This document shows, in pieces, positions 17,446 through 27,256 of a DNA stretch of 64,000 bases. Under the pieces are notes generated by a model. It saw only the letters and a list, made by a program, of their open reading frames with translations. It had not been told where the DNA came from and did no database searches. The DNA comes from an uncultured Bacilli bacterium (lineage in GTDB: Bacteria; Bacillota_I; Bacilli_A; RF39; UBA660). The stretch lies in the NCBI GenBank assembly GCA_910587745.1, contig CAJUNE010000001.1, positions 1 to 64,000 of the forward strand, in the 5' to 3' direction. Position 1 is the first letter of the stretch, and each line of letters opens with the position of its first letter. Both the position numbers and the translations under genes were made by a program.

Positions 17446-18024
17446 ATGAAGTTATATTTAGCAACATCATCTAAGTTCAGAATTAACATATATAAAAGAA
17501 TGGGTTTTGAAATAGAAGCAATACCAAGTGATGAAAAAGAATACTATGAAGATAGAAGCAACCCAATAAAATATGTAGAAGAGTTATCGAAAATAAAAGC
17601 ACAATCTGTAGCTAAAAAATTAAATTCAGGAATTGTAGTAGGGACTGACACTATAGTGGTTTTAGATGATGTTATTTTAGAAAAACCAAAAAATATAGAA
17701 GCAGCAAAGAATAATATGAGGATTTTGCAAGGAAGAGATAACTCGGTTATTTCTGGTATCACAATTATTGATGTAGAAAAAGGTATAACAAAAACAGTTT
17801 ATGAAATAACAAAAGTAAGTATTGCTAAAATGACTGAAGAAGAAATAGAATGGTATGCTAATAATGTTTCAAATGTCTTACAATGTGCAGGTTACTCAAC
17901 TTCTACAGAAGGAGGAAGATTTGTCACTAAAATGGAAGGAGACTATAACAATGTTCTTGGAGCTCCTGTCCCAAGAGTCTATCAAGAATTAAAACAATTA
18001 CAATTAATTAATAAAAAATATTAA
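17446..18024 (+). CDS. maf: Maf family nucleoside triphosphate pyrophosphatase
   Basis: A protein of 192 residues, the normal Maf length. Maf proteins hydrolyse certain non-canonical or modified nucleoside triphosphates and have been linked to septum formation. Motifs seen are LATSSKFRINIYKRMGFE at the N-terminus, VVGTDTIVVLDD near residue 65, KPKNIEAAKNNMRILQG, and the C-terminal CAGYSTSTEGG. It is the last gene of the zinc-ribbon cluster and is followed by two hairpins. Confidence 0.9.
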   Translation: MKLYLATSSKFRINIYKRMGFEIEAIPSDEKEYYEDRSNPIKYVEELSKIKAQSVAKKLNSGIVVGTDTIVVLDDVILEKPKNIEAAKNNMRILQGRDNSVISGITIIDVEKGITKTVYEITKVSIAKMTEEEIEWYANNVSNVLQCAGYSTSTEGGRFVTKMEGDYNNVLGAPVPRVYQELKQLQLINKKY

Positions 18025-18068
18025 TCAAGTATATTGTATATTTTAAAATTATATGATAAAATAATCAA

Positions 18069-18091
18069 GTAGATATAAAATATATATCTAC
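18069..18091 (+). other. Hairpin downstream of maf
   Basis: GTAGATATA pairs with TATATCTAC across a 5-nt loop, 45 bp after the maf stop. It has only a short T run, so it may be a weak terminator ahead of the stronger one at 18106. Confidence 0.5.
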
Positions 18092-18105
18092 TTTCCATAC
18101 CAAGG

Positions 18106-18134
18106 CTATGTTTATTAAAGTAAACATAGTTTTT
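18106..18134 (+). terminator. Intrinsic terminator after maf
   Basis: CTATGTTTA pairs with TAAACATAG across TTAAAG (9 bp), followed by T5. Confidence 0.85.
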
Positions 18135-18136
18135 AT

Positions 18137-18165
18137 TTGCGTTTCTTTAGAAATAAAGGTATAAT
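18137..18165 (+). promoter_or_regulatory. Promoter of the ZIP-SDR-patatin operon
   Basis: TTGCGT, a 17-bp spacer and TATAAT (18160-18165), directly after the maf terminator. Confidence 0.55.
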
Positions 18166-18196
18166 TATAATGAAAAGGAATAGGTGAATATTCTAA

Positions 18197-18949
18197 ATGA
18201 ATAAATTATATAGTGTTATCTTAACATTAATAGCGGGGTTATTTTTCTTATTAGGCGGTTTAATATCTAAAAAATTTAAAAACAAAGAAGTTTTAAATCA
18301 TTTTAGTATAGCCTTAGCATTTATAATAATGCTTAATTTAATCTTTACGGACTTAATCCCTGAGACTCTAGAGTTGTTAGAAAAGTATAAAACAAGTAGT
18401 AGAATATTTATGATAATATCCTTTATTATTTTAGGAATATTAATTTTAAAAATTTTAGACTTTTTTATTCCCGACCATCATCACGAACATCACGCCGAAG
18501 AAAAAAATATTAAAGAACATATTTCTCATGAAAAACATATTGGAACATTAACTGTTATTAGTTTAATATTACATAATGTCTTAGAAGGATTTGCCGTATT
18601 TGGATTGTCTCTAAATGATTTTAAATTAGGAATAATGATATGTATATCAGTAGCACTCCATAATATACCTCTTGGAACACACATATTTAGTTCATTAAGT
18701 TTAAATAAAAACAAAGGATTAATAAGTATACTTACATTATCAAGTTTAATAGGTGGAATAATATTCTTAATCGTAGGAGAAATAAGTAATTTATTATTAG
18801 CAATCATAACATGTATAACATTAGGAATGTTAATATATATTGAAATATTTGAATTATTACCTGAAATGTTTCATAGTATCAAAAAGAAAGAAACAATCAT
18901 TGGATTAATAATAGGTTTAATAATTTTAGGCATATCATTATTAATATAG
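18197..18949 (+). CDS. ZIP family metal transporter
   Basis: A protein of 250 residues with about eight hydrophobic segments. ZIP transporters move zinc, iron or manganese into the cytoplasm. A His-rich loop, DHHHEHHAEE, lies between the third and fourth helices. The metal-site helices read LILHNVLEGFAVFG and ALHNIPLG, the paired HNxxEG and HNxPxG signatures. An AGGTGA ribosome site precedes the ATG. It is followed 17 bp later by an SDR gene. The metal cannot be read from the sequence. Confidence 0.9.
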   Translation: MNKLYSVILTLIAGLFFLLGGLISKKFKNKEVLNHFSIALAFIIMLNLIFTDLIPETLELLEKYKTSSRIFMIISFIILGILILKILDFFIPDHHHEHHAEEKNIKEHISHEKHIGTLTVISLILHNVLEGFAVFGLSLNDFKLGIMICISVALHNIPLGTHIFSSLSLNKNKGLISILTLSSLIGGIIFLIVGEISNLLLAIITCITLGMLIYIEIFELLPEMFHSIKKKETIIGLIIGLIILGISLLI

Positions 18950-18966
18950 CAAAAGGAAGTGAAAAA

Positions 18967-19902
18967 ATGAAAAGAGTTTTAGTCACTGGCGCCGCAGGTG
19001 TTATAGGTATCAAAACTATTAAATACCTTTTAAGTGAAGGAAAATATGAAATAACAGCGCTTGATTTAAGAAACAAAAGTAACTATAAAAAGCTAAAAAA
19101 ATATCGTCGTCGAATAAATATTATATATGGAGATATTAATGATAAAGTTTTAATTGAAGCTTTAGTTAAAGACCAAGATTATATTATTCATTTAGCAAGT
19201 GTCTTACCTCCAATCGCTGACATAAAAAAAGGCTTAAGTGATAACATTGAATATTTAGGCACAGAGAATATAATTAAAGCAATTAATTTTTACAATCCTG
19301 AATGCTTTTTAGTATATGCTTCTTCTAGTACTATATATGGTGAAAAAGAAAAAGTAAGTATTAAAACCAAAGCTAATTTAACAGAAAATGATTATTATAG
19401 TAATACAAAATTAAAAACAGAAGAATTAATTGAAAAAAGAATAAAAAACTTTACCATTATCCGTTTACCATTAATTTTATGTAATCCCGCGTCTGGAGCT
19501 TTTATGTATAATATTAAGAAAAATTTAATAGTGGAAGCTATAACAGACAATGATGCAGCTTATCTTTTTGCTAATTCTTTAAATAATACAGAAGAGTTAA
19601 ACAAAAAAGTATGGAATGCTGGAGGTGGCAAACAACTCACTGCCAGTTATCGTGAAATTTTAGCAAATGTATTAGAGATATATGGTTTTAGTTTCAAATA
19701 TTTATTAACCAGAATATTTATTGATAAAAATTTTTATGTAGGTATATATGAAGATAGTGATAAATTAAATGAAATCATCGATTATCGAAGTGATTCTTTA
19801 TCGTCATATTATATGCGTTTAAAAAGAACATCTAAAAATAGAGTTTTAGCAAGAGTATTTGCTAAACCATTTATATTCTTTTTAAGGAGCAAAGAAAAAT
19901 GA
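18967..19902 (+). CDS. NAD(P)-dependent epimerase/dehydratase (extended SDR)
   Basis: A protein of 311 residues. The nucleotide-binding motif TGAAGVIG is at residues 7-14, and the catalytic pair is in YYSNTKLK (YxxxK) near residue 140, after the Ser-rich strand YASSSTIYG. Such proteins act on nucleotide sugars or related small molecules, and the substrate is unknown. The stop overlaps the next start as ATGA, so it is coupled to the patatin-like gene. The combination suggests envelope or lipid-linked metabolism, which is inference. Confidence 0.87.
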   Translation: MKRVLVTGAAGVIGIKTIKYLLSEGKYEITALDLRNKSNYKKLKKYRRRINIIYGDINDKVLIEALVKDQDYIIHLASVLPPIADIKKGLSDNIEYLGTENIIKAINFYNPECFLVYASSSTIYGEKEKVSIKTKANLTENDYYSNTKLKTEELIEKRIKNFTIIRLPLILCNPASGAFMYNIKKNLIVEAITDNDAAYLFANSLNNTEELNKKVWNAGGGKQLTASYREILANVLEIYGFSFKYLLTRIFIDKNFYVGIYEDSDKLNEIIDYRSDSLSSYYMRLKRTSKNRVLARVFAKPFIFFLRSKEK

Positions 19903-20948
19903 TTGGACTAGCGCTTGAAGGCGGGGGAGTAAGAGGTTCTTATCAAGCGGGAGTTTATGCAGCAATGCATGAATGTGGCATAAAAATAAATGGTGTATGT
20001 GGAACAAGTATAGGTTCATTAAATGCTTCACTTATAGCAACTGGAAAAGGCGAAACTCTAGCATCTATCTGGCGAAGTCTTAATATGGGTGAAGTCTTTG
20101 GCTTTTCTAAACCATTTATAGATGCATCAGTAAATAAAAAAATAAAGTTAAGTAATGCTGAAGTATTTGCTAAAGAAGCATTTCGGATAATGTTACAAAA
20201 AGGAATAGAATTAGAAGGATTAAAACAAGTAATAGATAAATATTTAGATGTTGATGCATTATTTAATAGTGATATTGATTTTGGACTTGTAACGGTTAGA
20301 CTTAAAGATTTTAAACCAATATACTTATGGAAAAGTGATATGGACAAAGAAAAAATCAAAGATTATGTTATCGCTAGTTCCAGCTTACCATTATTTAAAA
20401 TGGAACCATTAATTGATAATCATTATTATTTAGATGGTGGTTTTAGAGATTTAGGCCCAGTTAATATGATGTTAGAAAAAGGTTATGATACAGTTTATTT
20501 AGTTAAAATCCATGGTATAGGAATAACTAGAAAATATGATAAAACAAAAAATGTTATTGTTATAGAATCTAAAAGAGGATTAGGTGGAGTACTCGATTTA
20601 GATCATAATCGTATTGAAGAAAACATTAAAATGGGTTATTATGATGCGATAAGAGTAATAAAACATTTAGATGGCGAAAAATATGTCTTTAAAGTTAAAA
20701 GTGAAAAGTATTATGAATTTTTAAATCGTAAAGTACCTAAGAAATTACAAAGAAGAATTAAGAGCTTTTTTAAAGCAAAAAATATTAAAGAAACAACCAT
20801 AAGAGCTTTCGAATATGTAATGGAACATGAACATATAAATTATTATGAAATATATAAGCCAACTAAAATGCTACAAAAGTTAAGAAAGATAAAACACAAA
20901 AATCATTTTATATATGATTATATAAGTAAATTAAAGTATTTTATTTAA
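19899..20948 (+). CDS. Patatin-like phospholipase
   Basis: A protein of 349 residues with the patatin catalytic dyad: the oxyanion hole LALEGGGVRGSYQAG at residues 4-18, nucleophile Ser37 in GTSIG, and Asp179 in YLDGGFRD. It is of the RssA/YlbK type and would hydrolyse acyl esters of membrane lipids or related compounds. No signal peptide is seen, so it acts inside the cell or peripherally on the membrane. The C-terminal 100 residues are Lys-rich and basic, which may aid membrane contact. Translation is coupled to the SDR gene upstream. Confidence 0.9.
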   Translation: MIGLALEGGGVRGSYQAGVYAAMHECGIKINGVCGTSIGSLNASLIATGKGETLASIWRSLNMGEVFGFSKPFIDASVNKKIKLSNAEVFAKEAFRIMLQKGIELEGLKQVIDKYLDVDALFNSDIDFGLVTVRLKDFKPIYLWKSDMDKEKIKDYVIASSSLPLFKMEPLIDNHYYLDGGFRDLGPVNMMLEKGYDTVYLVKIHGIGITRKYDKTKNVIVIESKRGLGGVLDLDHNRIEENIKMGYYDAIRVIKHLDGEKYVFKVKSEKYYEFLNRKVPKKLQRRIKSFFKAKNIKETTIRAFEYVMEHEHINYYEIYKPTKMLQKLRKIKHKNHFIYDYISKLKYFI

Positions 20949-21015
20949 AAAGCTAGACAAAAATACATTTAAGGAATATAATTTAAAAGATAAAAAAACA
21001 AAGGAGTGATTTCAG

Positions 21016-21738
21016 ATGGGAAGAGCCTATGAAGTTCGAAAAGCGAGTATTCAAAAAACAGGAGCTATAAAAGCTAAAACATATTCAACATTTGCGAAAG
21101 AAATATATTTAGCAGCCAAAAAAGGTGTACCAGAAATAGAAAGTAATGTTATATTAAAAAGAATGGTAGAAAAAGCAAAAAAAGCCCAAGTGCCAAGTGA
21201 CATAATAAATCGTGCTATTGATAAAGCTAAAGGTGTAGGTGGCGAAGACTATCATGAAGTAGTATACGAAGGTTTTGGTCCAGGTGCATCTACTTTAATA
21301 ATTAAGACTTTAACAGACAATGTTAATCGTACAGTGGGAATGGTACGTGCAGCTTTCAATAAAGTAAATAAAAGTTTAGGTGTAAATAATTCAGTATCAT
21401 ATAATTATGATTATTTAGCTATAATAACTTTTAAAACAGATAAAGAAGAAGAAATATTTGGATGTTTATTAGATGCTGGTATTGAACCAACTGAATTCGA
21501 GAATATAGAAGGAGAATTAACTATTAGTTTACATCCTAATGATTCTAATAAAGCCAAAGATATTATTGAAAGTATTAATGGGCCCACTGAATATGAATTA
21601 GATGAAGTAGGAATGTATGCTAAAGATGAAGTTGAATTAAATGCTGAAGATTTAGAAGTATTTGATAAATTATATAAACTATTAGATGAAATAGAAGATG
21701 TAACAGAAATATACCACAATGTTAAAGGAAGAGATTAG
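21016..21738 (+). CDS. yebC: YebC/PmpR (TACO1) family protein
   Basis: A protein of 240 residues with the family core FAKEIYLAAKKGVPEIESN, IINRAIDKAKGVGGEDYHEV and YEGFGPGASTLI, closest by eye to the YeeI-type branch. The family was annotated as transcriptional regulators, and recent work ties it to relief of ribosome stalling. The usual GNLG-like stretch is altered here (AAFNKVNKSLGVNNSVSY). A GGAGTGA ribosome site precedes the ATG. It is followed by a short terminator and then nifJ. Confidence 0.9.
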   Translation: MGRAYEVRKASIQKTGAIKAKTYSTFAKEIYLAAKKGVPEIESNVILKRMVEKAKKAQVPSDIINRAIDKAKGVGGEDYHEVVYEGFGPGASTLIIKTLTDNVNRTVGMVRAAFNKVNKSLGVNNSVSYNYDYLAIITFKTDKEEEIFGCLLDAGIEPTEFENIEGELTISLHPNDSNKAKDIIESINGPTEYELDEVGMYAKDEVELNAEDLEVFDKLYKLLDEIEDVTEIYHNVKGRD

Positions 21739-21750
21739 TTCTTCTTTTTT
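21728..21750 (+). terminator. Short terminator after yebC
   Basis: GAAGA pairs with TCTTC, followed by T6. The stem overlaps the last codons, so strength is uncertain. Confidence 0.5.
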
Positions 21751-21780
21751 CTTTTGTATGTAATTTGAAAACAAAACTAT

Positions 21781-21809
21781 ATGACAATAGCATATATCCG
21801 TGTTATAAT
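21781..21809 (+). promoter_or_regulatory. Promoter of nifJ
   Basis: ATGACA (21781-21786), a 17-bp spacer and TATAAT (21804-21809) with an upstream TGT extended -10. The leader before the ATG is only about 12 nt and contains AGGTGA. Confidence 0.75.
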
Positions 21810-21827
21810 TTTATTAGGTGATAAAAA

Positions 21828-24800
21828 ATGTTAAAAATATGTGATGGTAATAAAGCTTGTAGTGATATAGCTTATTACTTTAGTGAAATATCTTCTATAT
21901 ATCCGATAACTCCTTCTAGTCCCATGGCTTCCAATATAGATTCATTAAGCAAAGGTAAATTAAATTTATATGGCGATAGTGTTAAAGTAATTGAAATGCA
22001 AAGTGAAGCTGGAGCCTCTGGAGCTCTTCATGGTGCTTTGATAAGTGGATCTTTAACTTCTACTTATACAGCGAGTCAAGGTTTACTATTAATGCTTCCT
22101 AATATGTATAAAATTGCAGGGGAAATGTTACCTGGAGTTATTCATGTTGCTGCAAGAACAATAGCGACCAATGCTTTATCAATTTTTGGTGATCATAGTG
22201 ATATATATGCTGCTAGACCTACTGGTTTTGCTATGCTTGCCTCATCAAATGTAGAAGAAGCTCAAAATCTTGCCGCTGTTGCTCATTTATCAGCAATTAA
22301 ATCAAGTTTACCATTTTTACACTTCTTTGATGGATTTAGAACAAGTCATGAAGTAAGTAGCATTGAAGAATTAGATGTAACAAAATTAGAAAAACTTATT
22401 CCATGGGAAGAATTAGAAAAATTTAAAAATAGAAGCTTAAACCTTGAAAGTGGCATTCAAAAGGGAATGGCTATGAACGAAGATATTTTCTTCCAAACCC
22501 AAGAAGCGCGAAATAAAAATTATAATGAACTACCAGATATAGTAGCAGAGTTTATGAATGAAATAAATAAAATAATGGGAACTACTTATAAACCATTTGA
22601 ATATTATGGAGCCAAAGATGCTCAAGATATAATTATAGCTATGGGTAGTGTAACAGATACGATAAAATTAGTAATTGATAAAGAATTAAAACAAAATAAA
22701 AAAATAGGTTTAATAATAGTTCATTTATATCGACCATTTAGTACTAAATATTTATTAGAAGTTTTACCAAAGACAGTTAAAAATATTGCAGTTTTAGATC
22801 GTACTAAAGAAGCAGGTTCAAATGGTGAACCATTATATTTAGATATCGTAAATGCCTTAAAAGATAAAAATATTAATATTGTCGGAGGAAGATTTGGGTT
22901 ATCTAGCAAAAATACTACTCCAAGTGATATAAAAAGTGTTTATACAATGTTAGAAAAAGAATTAAAAAATAATTTTACAATTGGTATTATTGATGATGTA
23001 ACAAATACCAGTTTACCAAAAGAAGAATATAATATCGAATTAGATGCTGATGAATTTTTAGTATATGGCTTTGGTTCAGATGGATGTGTAAGTGCATCTA
23101 AGGATGTTTTAAAAATTGCTGGTAAAGAAGGGTACTATGTAAATGGGTATTACAGTTATGATTCTAAAAAAAGCGGAGGAGTAACAATTAGTAATTTACG
23201 TTTAAGTAAAAGTAAAATTAATGCTCCATACTATGTAACTAATCCTAAGTTAATTGTTGTTACAAAAGAAGAATACTTTAAAAAGTTTGAAATGTTAAAT
23301 AATATTAAAGAACAAGGTATTTTAATTATAAATACAAGTAAGAATGAAAAAGAATTAAATGAATTTTTAACTAATAAAGACAAAAAAATATTAAAGAATA
23401 GAAATATTCAAGTTTATACAATTGATGCAGGAGAAATAGCAAGTAGTACAGGAATTAAAGGTAAAATTAGCAAAATAATTGAAATGCTAATATTAGATAA
23501 ATTAAATATAAATAATGCTGAAGAAATATTAATTGAAAGCATCAAAAAAGCTTTTAAAACCAAAGGTGAAAACATAATCAAAAGTAATATAGAAGCTGTA
23601 AAACTTGCTAAAAGTAATCTCAAGCTTGTAAATATAGATAGCGATATTGATAGAGCAACAGAAGAAAATTTAGATGTTATAAGTATGATAAACAAAAGAT
23701 TAGGAGATAATTTGACGGTTAAGGAAGTAAGTACATTTAAAGATGGAACATTCCCAAATGGTTTAAGTAAATATGAAAAAAGACATGCTAATATGGTTGC
23801 ACCTAAATGGATTCCTGAAAATTGTACTGAATGTGGTAAATGTAGTTTTGTGTGTCCTCATGCTGTTATAAGAGCCTTTTTAAACAAAGAAAATCGAGGA
23901 ATACCTTATTTAATAAATAAAGAATATAATTATGAGATATTAGTAAGTGAAGTAGATTGTACAGAGTGTGGATTATGTATTAATGAATGTCCTGGAAAAA
24001 ATGGCAAGAAAGCTTTAGAATTTGGTCCAGTTTCAGAAGAAAAACAACAAGAAGCAACAAAATATTTTGATAAATATGAAAATCCCGAAAACTTTAATAA
24101 ATTTACTATCCCAGGTGCTAGTTTATGCAAACCAAGATTTGAATTTAGTGGAGCATGTGCTGGATGTGGAGAAACACCATATATCAATTTAATTACTAGA
24201 CTTTATGGTGATGAATTAGTTATAGCAAACGCTACAGGTTGTTCGAGTATTTATGGTGGTTCAGCTCCAAGTACCCCTTATACCATTCCATGGGCAAACT
24301 CATTATTTGAAGATAATGCTGAATTTGCTTTAGGGATGCATACGTCATATACATCAAAACGCAATTTAATTAAGAAAATAATGTTAGAAGAAATAAACAA
24401 TGTAAGTGAAGAGATTAAGGACGAATTTAATTTATACATTGGTAATATGAATAATTATGAAGTTACAAAAGAAGTAAAAGATAAACTTAGTATTATGGAT
24501 ATTCCAAAGAAATTAAAAAGTTTATTAAATTATATACCAGCTAGAACAGTTTTAGCTATCGGTGGCGATGGTTGGGCTTATGACATAGGTTTTGGTGGTT
24601 TAGATCATGTCTTATCAACTAATGAGAATATTAAAGTTTTAGTGTTAGATACTGAGGTGTATTCTAATACAGGAGGACAATCTAGTAAATCAAGTAAAAT
24701 GGGCCAAGTATGTGAATTCGCTGATTTTGGCAAAAAAACAGTTAAAAAAGACTTATTTAGAATTGCAATGTCTTATCCAAATTGTTATGTAGCAAGCATC

Positions 24801-25190
24801 TCATTAGGGGCTAATATGATGCATAGTCTAAAAGTAATGAAGGAAGCTATGGAACATGAGGGACCTGCTATAATACTCGCTTATTCACCATGTATAGAGC
24901 ATGGAATTAAAACTGGGATGTCTCATTCAATTGAAGAAGAGAAATTAGCCAGTGAAGTAGGATATACTTTATTAATGAGATACAATCCTAAAGAGGAAAA
25001 ATTATATATGGATAACAAAGTTCCTAATTTTGATAATTATGAAAAATTCTTAGATAATGAAACAAGATATAATGCATTGAAAATCAAAGATAAAGAACTA
25101 GCAAATGTATTATTAGAAAGTCAAATAGAGAATGCCAAGAAAAGGTATAATTACTACAAAAAACTAAGCGAAGAAAAATCAGAAAGTTAA
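21828..25190 (+). CDS. nifJ: Pyruvate:ferredoxin (flavodoxin) oxidoreductase
   Basis: A single-chain PFOR of 1120 residues that converts pyruvate and CoA to acetyl-CoA and CO2 while reducing ferredoxin or flavodoxin. The N-terminal domain contains YPITPSSPMASNIDS. Two ferredoxin-type clusters are CTECGKCSFVCPHAV and CTECGLCINECPG near residues 665-725. A third cluster site includes CAGCGETPY, and the thiamine diphosphate region includes GGDGWAYDIGFGGLDH and DTEVYSNTGGQSSKS. The enzyme is oxygen-sensitive in most hosts and marks anaerobic metabolism. With PduL it would feed acetyl-phosphate production. It is monocistronic from a clear promoter. Confidence 0.96.
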   Translation: MLKICDGNKACSDIAYYFSEISSIYPITPSSPMASNIDSLSKGKLNLYGDSVKVIEMQSEAGASGALHGALISGSLTSTYTASQGLLLMLPNMYKIAGEMLPGVIHVAARTIATNALSIFGDHSDIYAARPTGFAMLASSNVEEAQNLAAVAHLSAIKSSLPFLHFFDGFRTSHEVSSIEELDVTKLEKLIPWEELEKFKNRSLNLESGIQKGMAMNEDIFFQTQEARNKNYNELPDIVAEFMNEINKIMGTTYKPFEYYGAKDAQDIIIAMGSVTDTIKLVIDKELKQNKKIGLIIVHLYRPFSTKYLLEVLPKTVKNIAVLDRTKEAGSNGEPLYLDIVNALKDKNINIVGGRFGLSSKNTTPSDIKSVYTMLEKELKNNFTIGIIDDVTNTSLPKEEYNIELDADEFLVYGFGSDGCVSASKDVLKIAGKEGYYVNGYYSYDSKKSGGVTISNLRLSKSKINAPYYVTNPKLIVVTKEEYFKKFEMLNNIKEQGILIINTSKNEKELNEFLTNKDKKILKNRNIQVYTIDAGEIASSTGIKGKISKIIEMLILDKLNINNAEEILIESIKKAFKTKGENIIKSNIEAVKLAKSNLKLVNIDSDIDRATEENLDVISMINKRLGDNLTVKEVSTFKDGTFPNGLSKYEKRHANMVAPKWIPENCTECGKCSFVCPHAVIRAFLNKENRGIPYLINKEYNYEILVSEVDCTECGLCINECPGKNGKKALEFGPVSEEKQQEATKYFDKYENPENFNKFTIPGASLCKPRFEFSGACAGCGETPYINLITRLYGDELVIANATGCSSIYGGSAPSTPYTIPWANSLFEDNAEFALGMHTSYTSKRNLIKKIMLEEINNVSEEIKDEFNLYIGNMNNYEVTKEVKDKLSIMDIPKKLKSLLNYIPARTVLAIGGDGWAYDIGFGGLDHVLSTNENIKVLVLDTEVYSNTGGQSSKSSKMGQVCEFADFGKKTVKKDLFRIAMSYPNCYVASISLGANMMHSLKVMKEAMEHEGPAIILAYSPCIEHGIKTGMSHSIEEEKLASEVGYTLLMRYNPKEEKLYMDNKVPNFDNYEKFLDNETRYNALKIKDKELANVLLESQIENAKKRYNYYKKLSEEKSES

Positions 25191-27097
25191 AAATTCTTAT
25201 TTTCTTTTTTCTTTAATTTTCTAATTTTCTTTTTTAATTTTAGATTATGTTTTTCAATCATTTTTTCTTTTTTTAATAATCTTTCTTGTTGTCTTAAAAG
25301 TTTAGACTTTAAATTATTCAAATTAATTAAATAATCTACATCGTATTTAAGTTCAGGATATTTTTTAAAAGCTTCACTTTCCAAGTAATTTAAATAATGG
25401 ATATTTTGCTGAAACATAAAAAGAGAACTTTCTAAAGCAACCGAACCGGATTTAATTTGTGAAATATCTTCAGGCTCAAAATCTACAGATTTTCTTTTTA
25501 AAATAGCATCAAAAAATTTTAAATGTCTATTTACTAATAATCCTCCTGTAAAAAGCATAAAATATTTATTATGTATAAAAGGTAGAGAAAGTAAAGATGG
25601 TATTTCTAAAGAATGTAGAGCTTTCTTTAGCTTAATCTTTAAAAGTTCTTTTTCAATTTTTTTAGCTTTATCGATAGTTAAATTATCAAGTTCTTCAAGT
25701 GATTTTAACATATATTCTTGCAAATCTAATTTATCTTCTATATGTAGTTTTTGTAAGTGTTCTTCTAAAGAATTTAAATCATCAATTAAAATAGAATCAT
25801 CTAACAAATTTTGCTCCAAAGAAATATCTTTTTGTTTTTGAATTAAGAGATTATTTCTTAATGTTAAAATTTTATTTTCTTGGATCACTAATTTTTCTTT
25901 TTGAGACTGATTTAAATTTTTAATTTTAAGCTTATTAATTTCATTTAACAAATAATCAAGTTGTTTTTGAATCAAATCATAATTTTTATCTTCAAATTCT
26001 TGTTTTTTAACTTCTTCATTATATAAATCAATAGTATTAGAAATTAATAAATCAATTTTATAATAATCATAATCTTCTTCTTTTTCTGATTTAAGGTCAA
26101 TTAAATCTTTATATTGTTGCGTTTCTTTTTTATAATCTTCGGCTTGATTTCCATTTACTTGTGTTTCACTAAAAGCGATTTCTGGAGTTTGTACAATTTC
26201 ATTTAATGGCTTATTATAATTATCTTCAGAAGAGTTTGAAGGAGTCTCTTCCTCTTTATTACTAGTAAGGGGAATAGTAATATTCTTCTCATTTTTTATT
26301 TTTGGAGTCTTAGTATCTAAAAAAGCCTCATTTGATTTAACATAATTAGGAGTACTGGATTTATAACCTCTTGAAAATAGAATATCAACTTTTTCTCTAT
26401 TAATCTTATCTGAAAGTTTATCATTTATATTATTTATACTTTGATTAACTAAACAATTATTTTGACAATCAGATTTATCTGAATTTTTACTACCAGAAAG
26501 AGTCAAATTAATATTTCCAATTTGGGTTTTAGCATTATTTCTTTTAGAAGATAAAAAAGTTTCCTCAGTATTTAATTTTGATTCAATATTATTATTTTTA
26601 TCTAAAAGGGTAGTGATTATTATTTTAGAAGTAGGAAGTTCATTATTTTGTTCTAATTTAAATTGATTTTCTAATTCACAAATAACTAATTTTTTAATTT
26701 CAGCATTTAAAGTTTTTGTATTATTTATATATTGTTTAGCTATATCATGTTGAATAACAGGAATTACTTTTTCATTTAAGGACTTAATATATTCTTTTTG
26801 TGTGTTAGTTAAATCTATTTCTTTAAGTTCCAGTTCTTTACAAAAGTTAGTTAAAATTAAAATTTCTAATTCCTCATTTGAGACATTAAAACTTAAATTA
26901 TCATTTATAGTTCTTGTCGCTGGTTCTTCGATATGACTGGCTGAATCTATAGCTTTATTATCATATTTTTTTTGAGATTTAATATTATTTTCTATTTTTA
27001 TTTTGCCTTTATAAATACTTTTATTATTAAATAAATCAAAAAAGAAACCAAAAAAAGCAACAATTATGGCTTTTAAATATTTTAAAATAATTTTCAA
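25187..27097 (-). CDS. Large coiled-coil protein of unknown function
   Basis: A protein of 636 residues, Lys/Glu/Asn/Leu-rich. A short hydrophobic N-terminus (IILKYLKAIIVAFFGFFFDLF) may anchor it in the membrane. A long low-complexity region follows, then a coiled coil over about residues 360-500. A modestly hydrophobic patch, PFIHNKYFMLFTGGLLV, lies near 525, and the C-terminus is a basic coiled coil. No family is recognised. The assigned start is TTG without a clear ribosome site, so the start is uncertain. Its stop codon shares the palindrome TTAA with the nifJ stop. A structural or surface-scaffold role is possible but unproven. Confidence 0.65.
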   Translation of the reverse strand: MKIILKYLKAIIVAFFGFFFDLFNNKSIYKGKIKIENNIKSQKKYDNKAIDSASHIEEPATRTINDNLSFNVSNEELEILILTNFCKELELKEIDLTNTQKEYIKSLNEKVIPVIQHDIAKQYINNTKTLNAEIKKLVICELENQFKLEQNNELPTSKIIITTLLDKNNNIESKLNTEETFLSSKRNNAKTQIGNINLTLSGSKNSDKSDCQNNCLVNQSINNINDKLSDKINREKVDILFSRGYKSSTPNYVKSNEAFLDTKTPKIKNEKNITIPLTSNKEEETPSNSSEDNYNKPLNEIVQTPEIAFSETQVNGNQAEDYKKETQQYKDLIDLKSEKEEDYDYYKIDLLISNTIDLYNEEVKKQEFEDKNYDLIQKQLDYLLNEINKLKIKNLNQSQKEKLVIQENKILTLRNNLLIQKQKDISLEQNLLDDSILIDDLNSLEEHLQKLHIEDKLDLQEYMLKSLEELDNLTIDKAKKIEKELLKIKLKKALHSLEIPSLLSLPFIHNKYFMLFTGGLLVNRHLKFFDAILKRKSVDFEPEDISQIKSGSVALESSLFMFQQNIHYLNYLESEAFKKYPELKYDVDYLINLNNLKSKLLRQQERLLKKEKMIEKHNLKLKKKIRKLKKKENKNF

Positions 27098-27218
27098 AAA
27101 GTTTTTTAATTTACCAAGTATATATTTTCATTAAACATCACACACATCATTTTATCAATAAATAATGGTTTTGTATACAATAAAAATATGCTTTAGAAAA
27201 CATTGAATAGATCTAAAA

Positions 27219-27245
27219 AACTCAAAGAAACGTCATCTTTGAGTT
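27219..27245 (-). terminator. Hairpin terminator in the 27.1-27.5 kb gap
   Basis: AACTCAAAGA and TCTTTGAGTT form a 10-bp stem with a 7-nt loop. On the minus strand a T6 run follows. It lies between the candidate small RNA and the coiled-coil gene. Confidence 0.7.
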
Positions 27246-27256
27246 ATATTTTTGCC

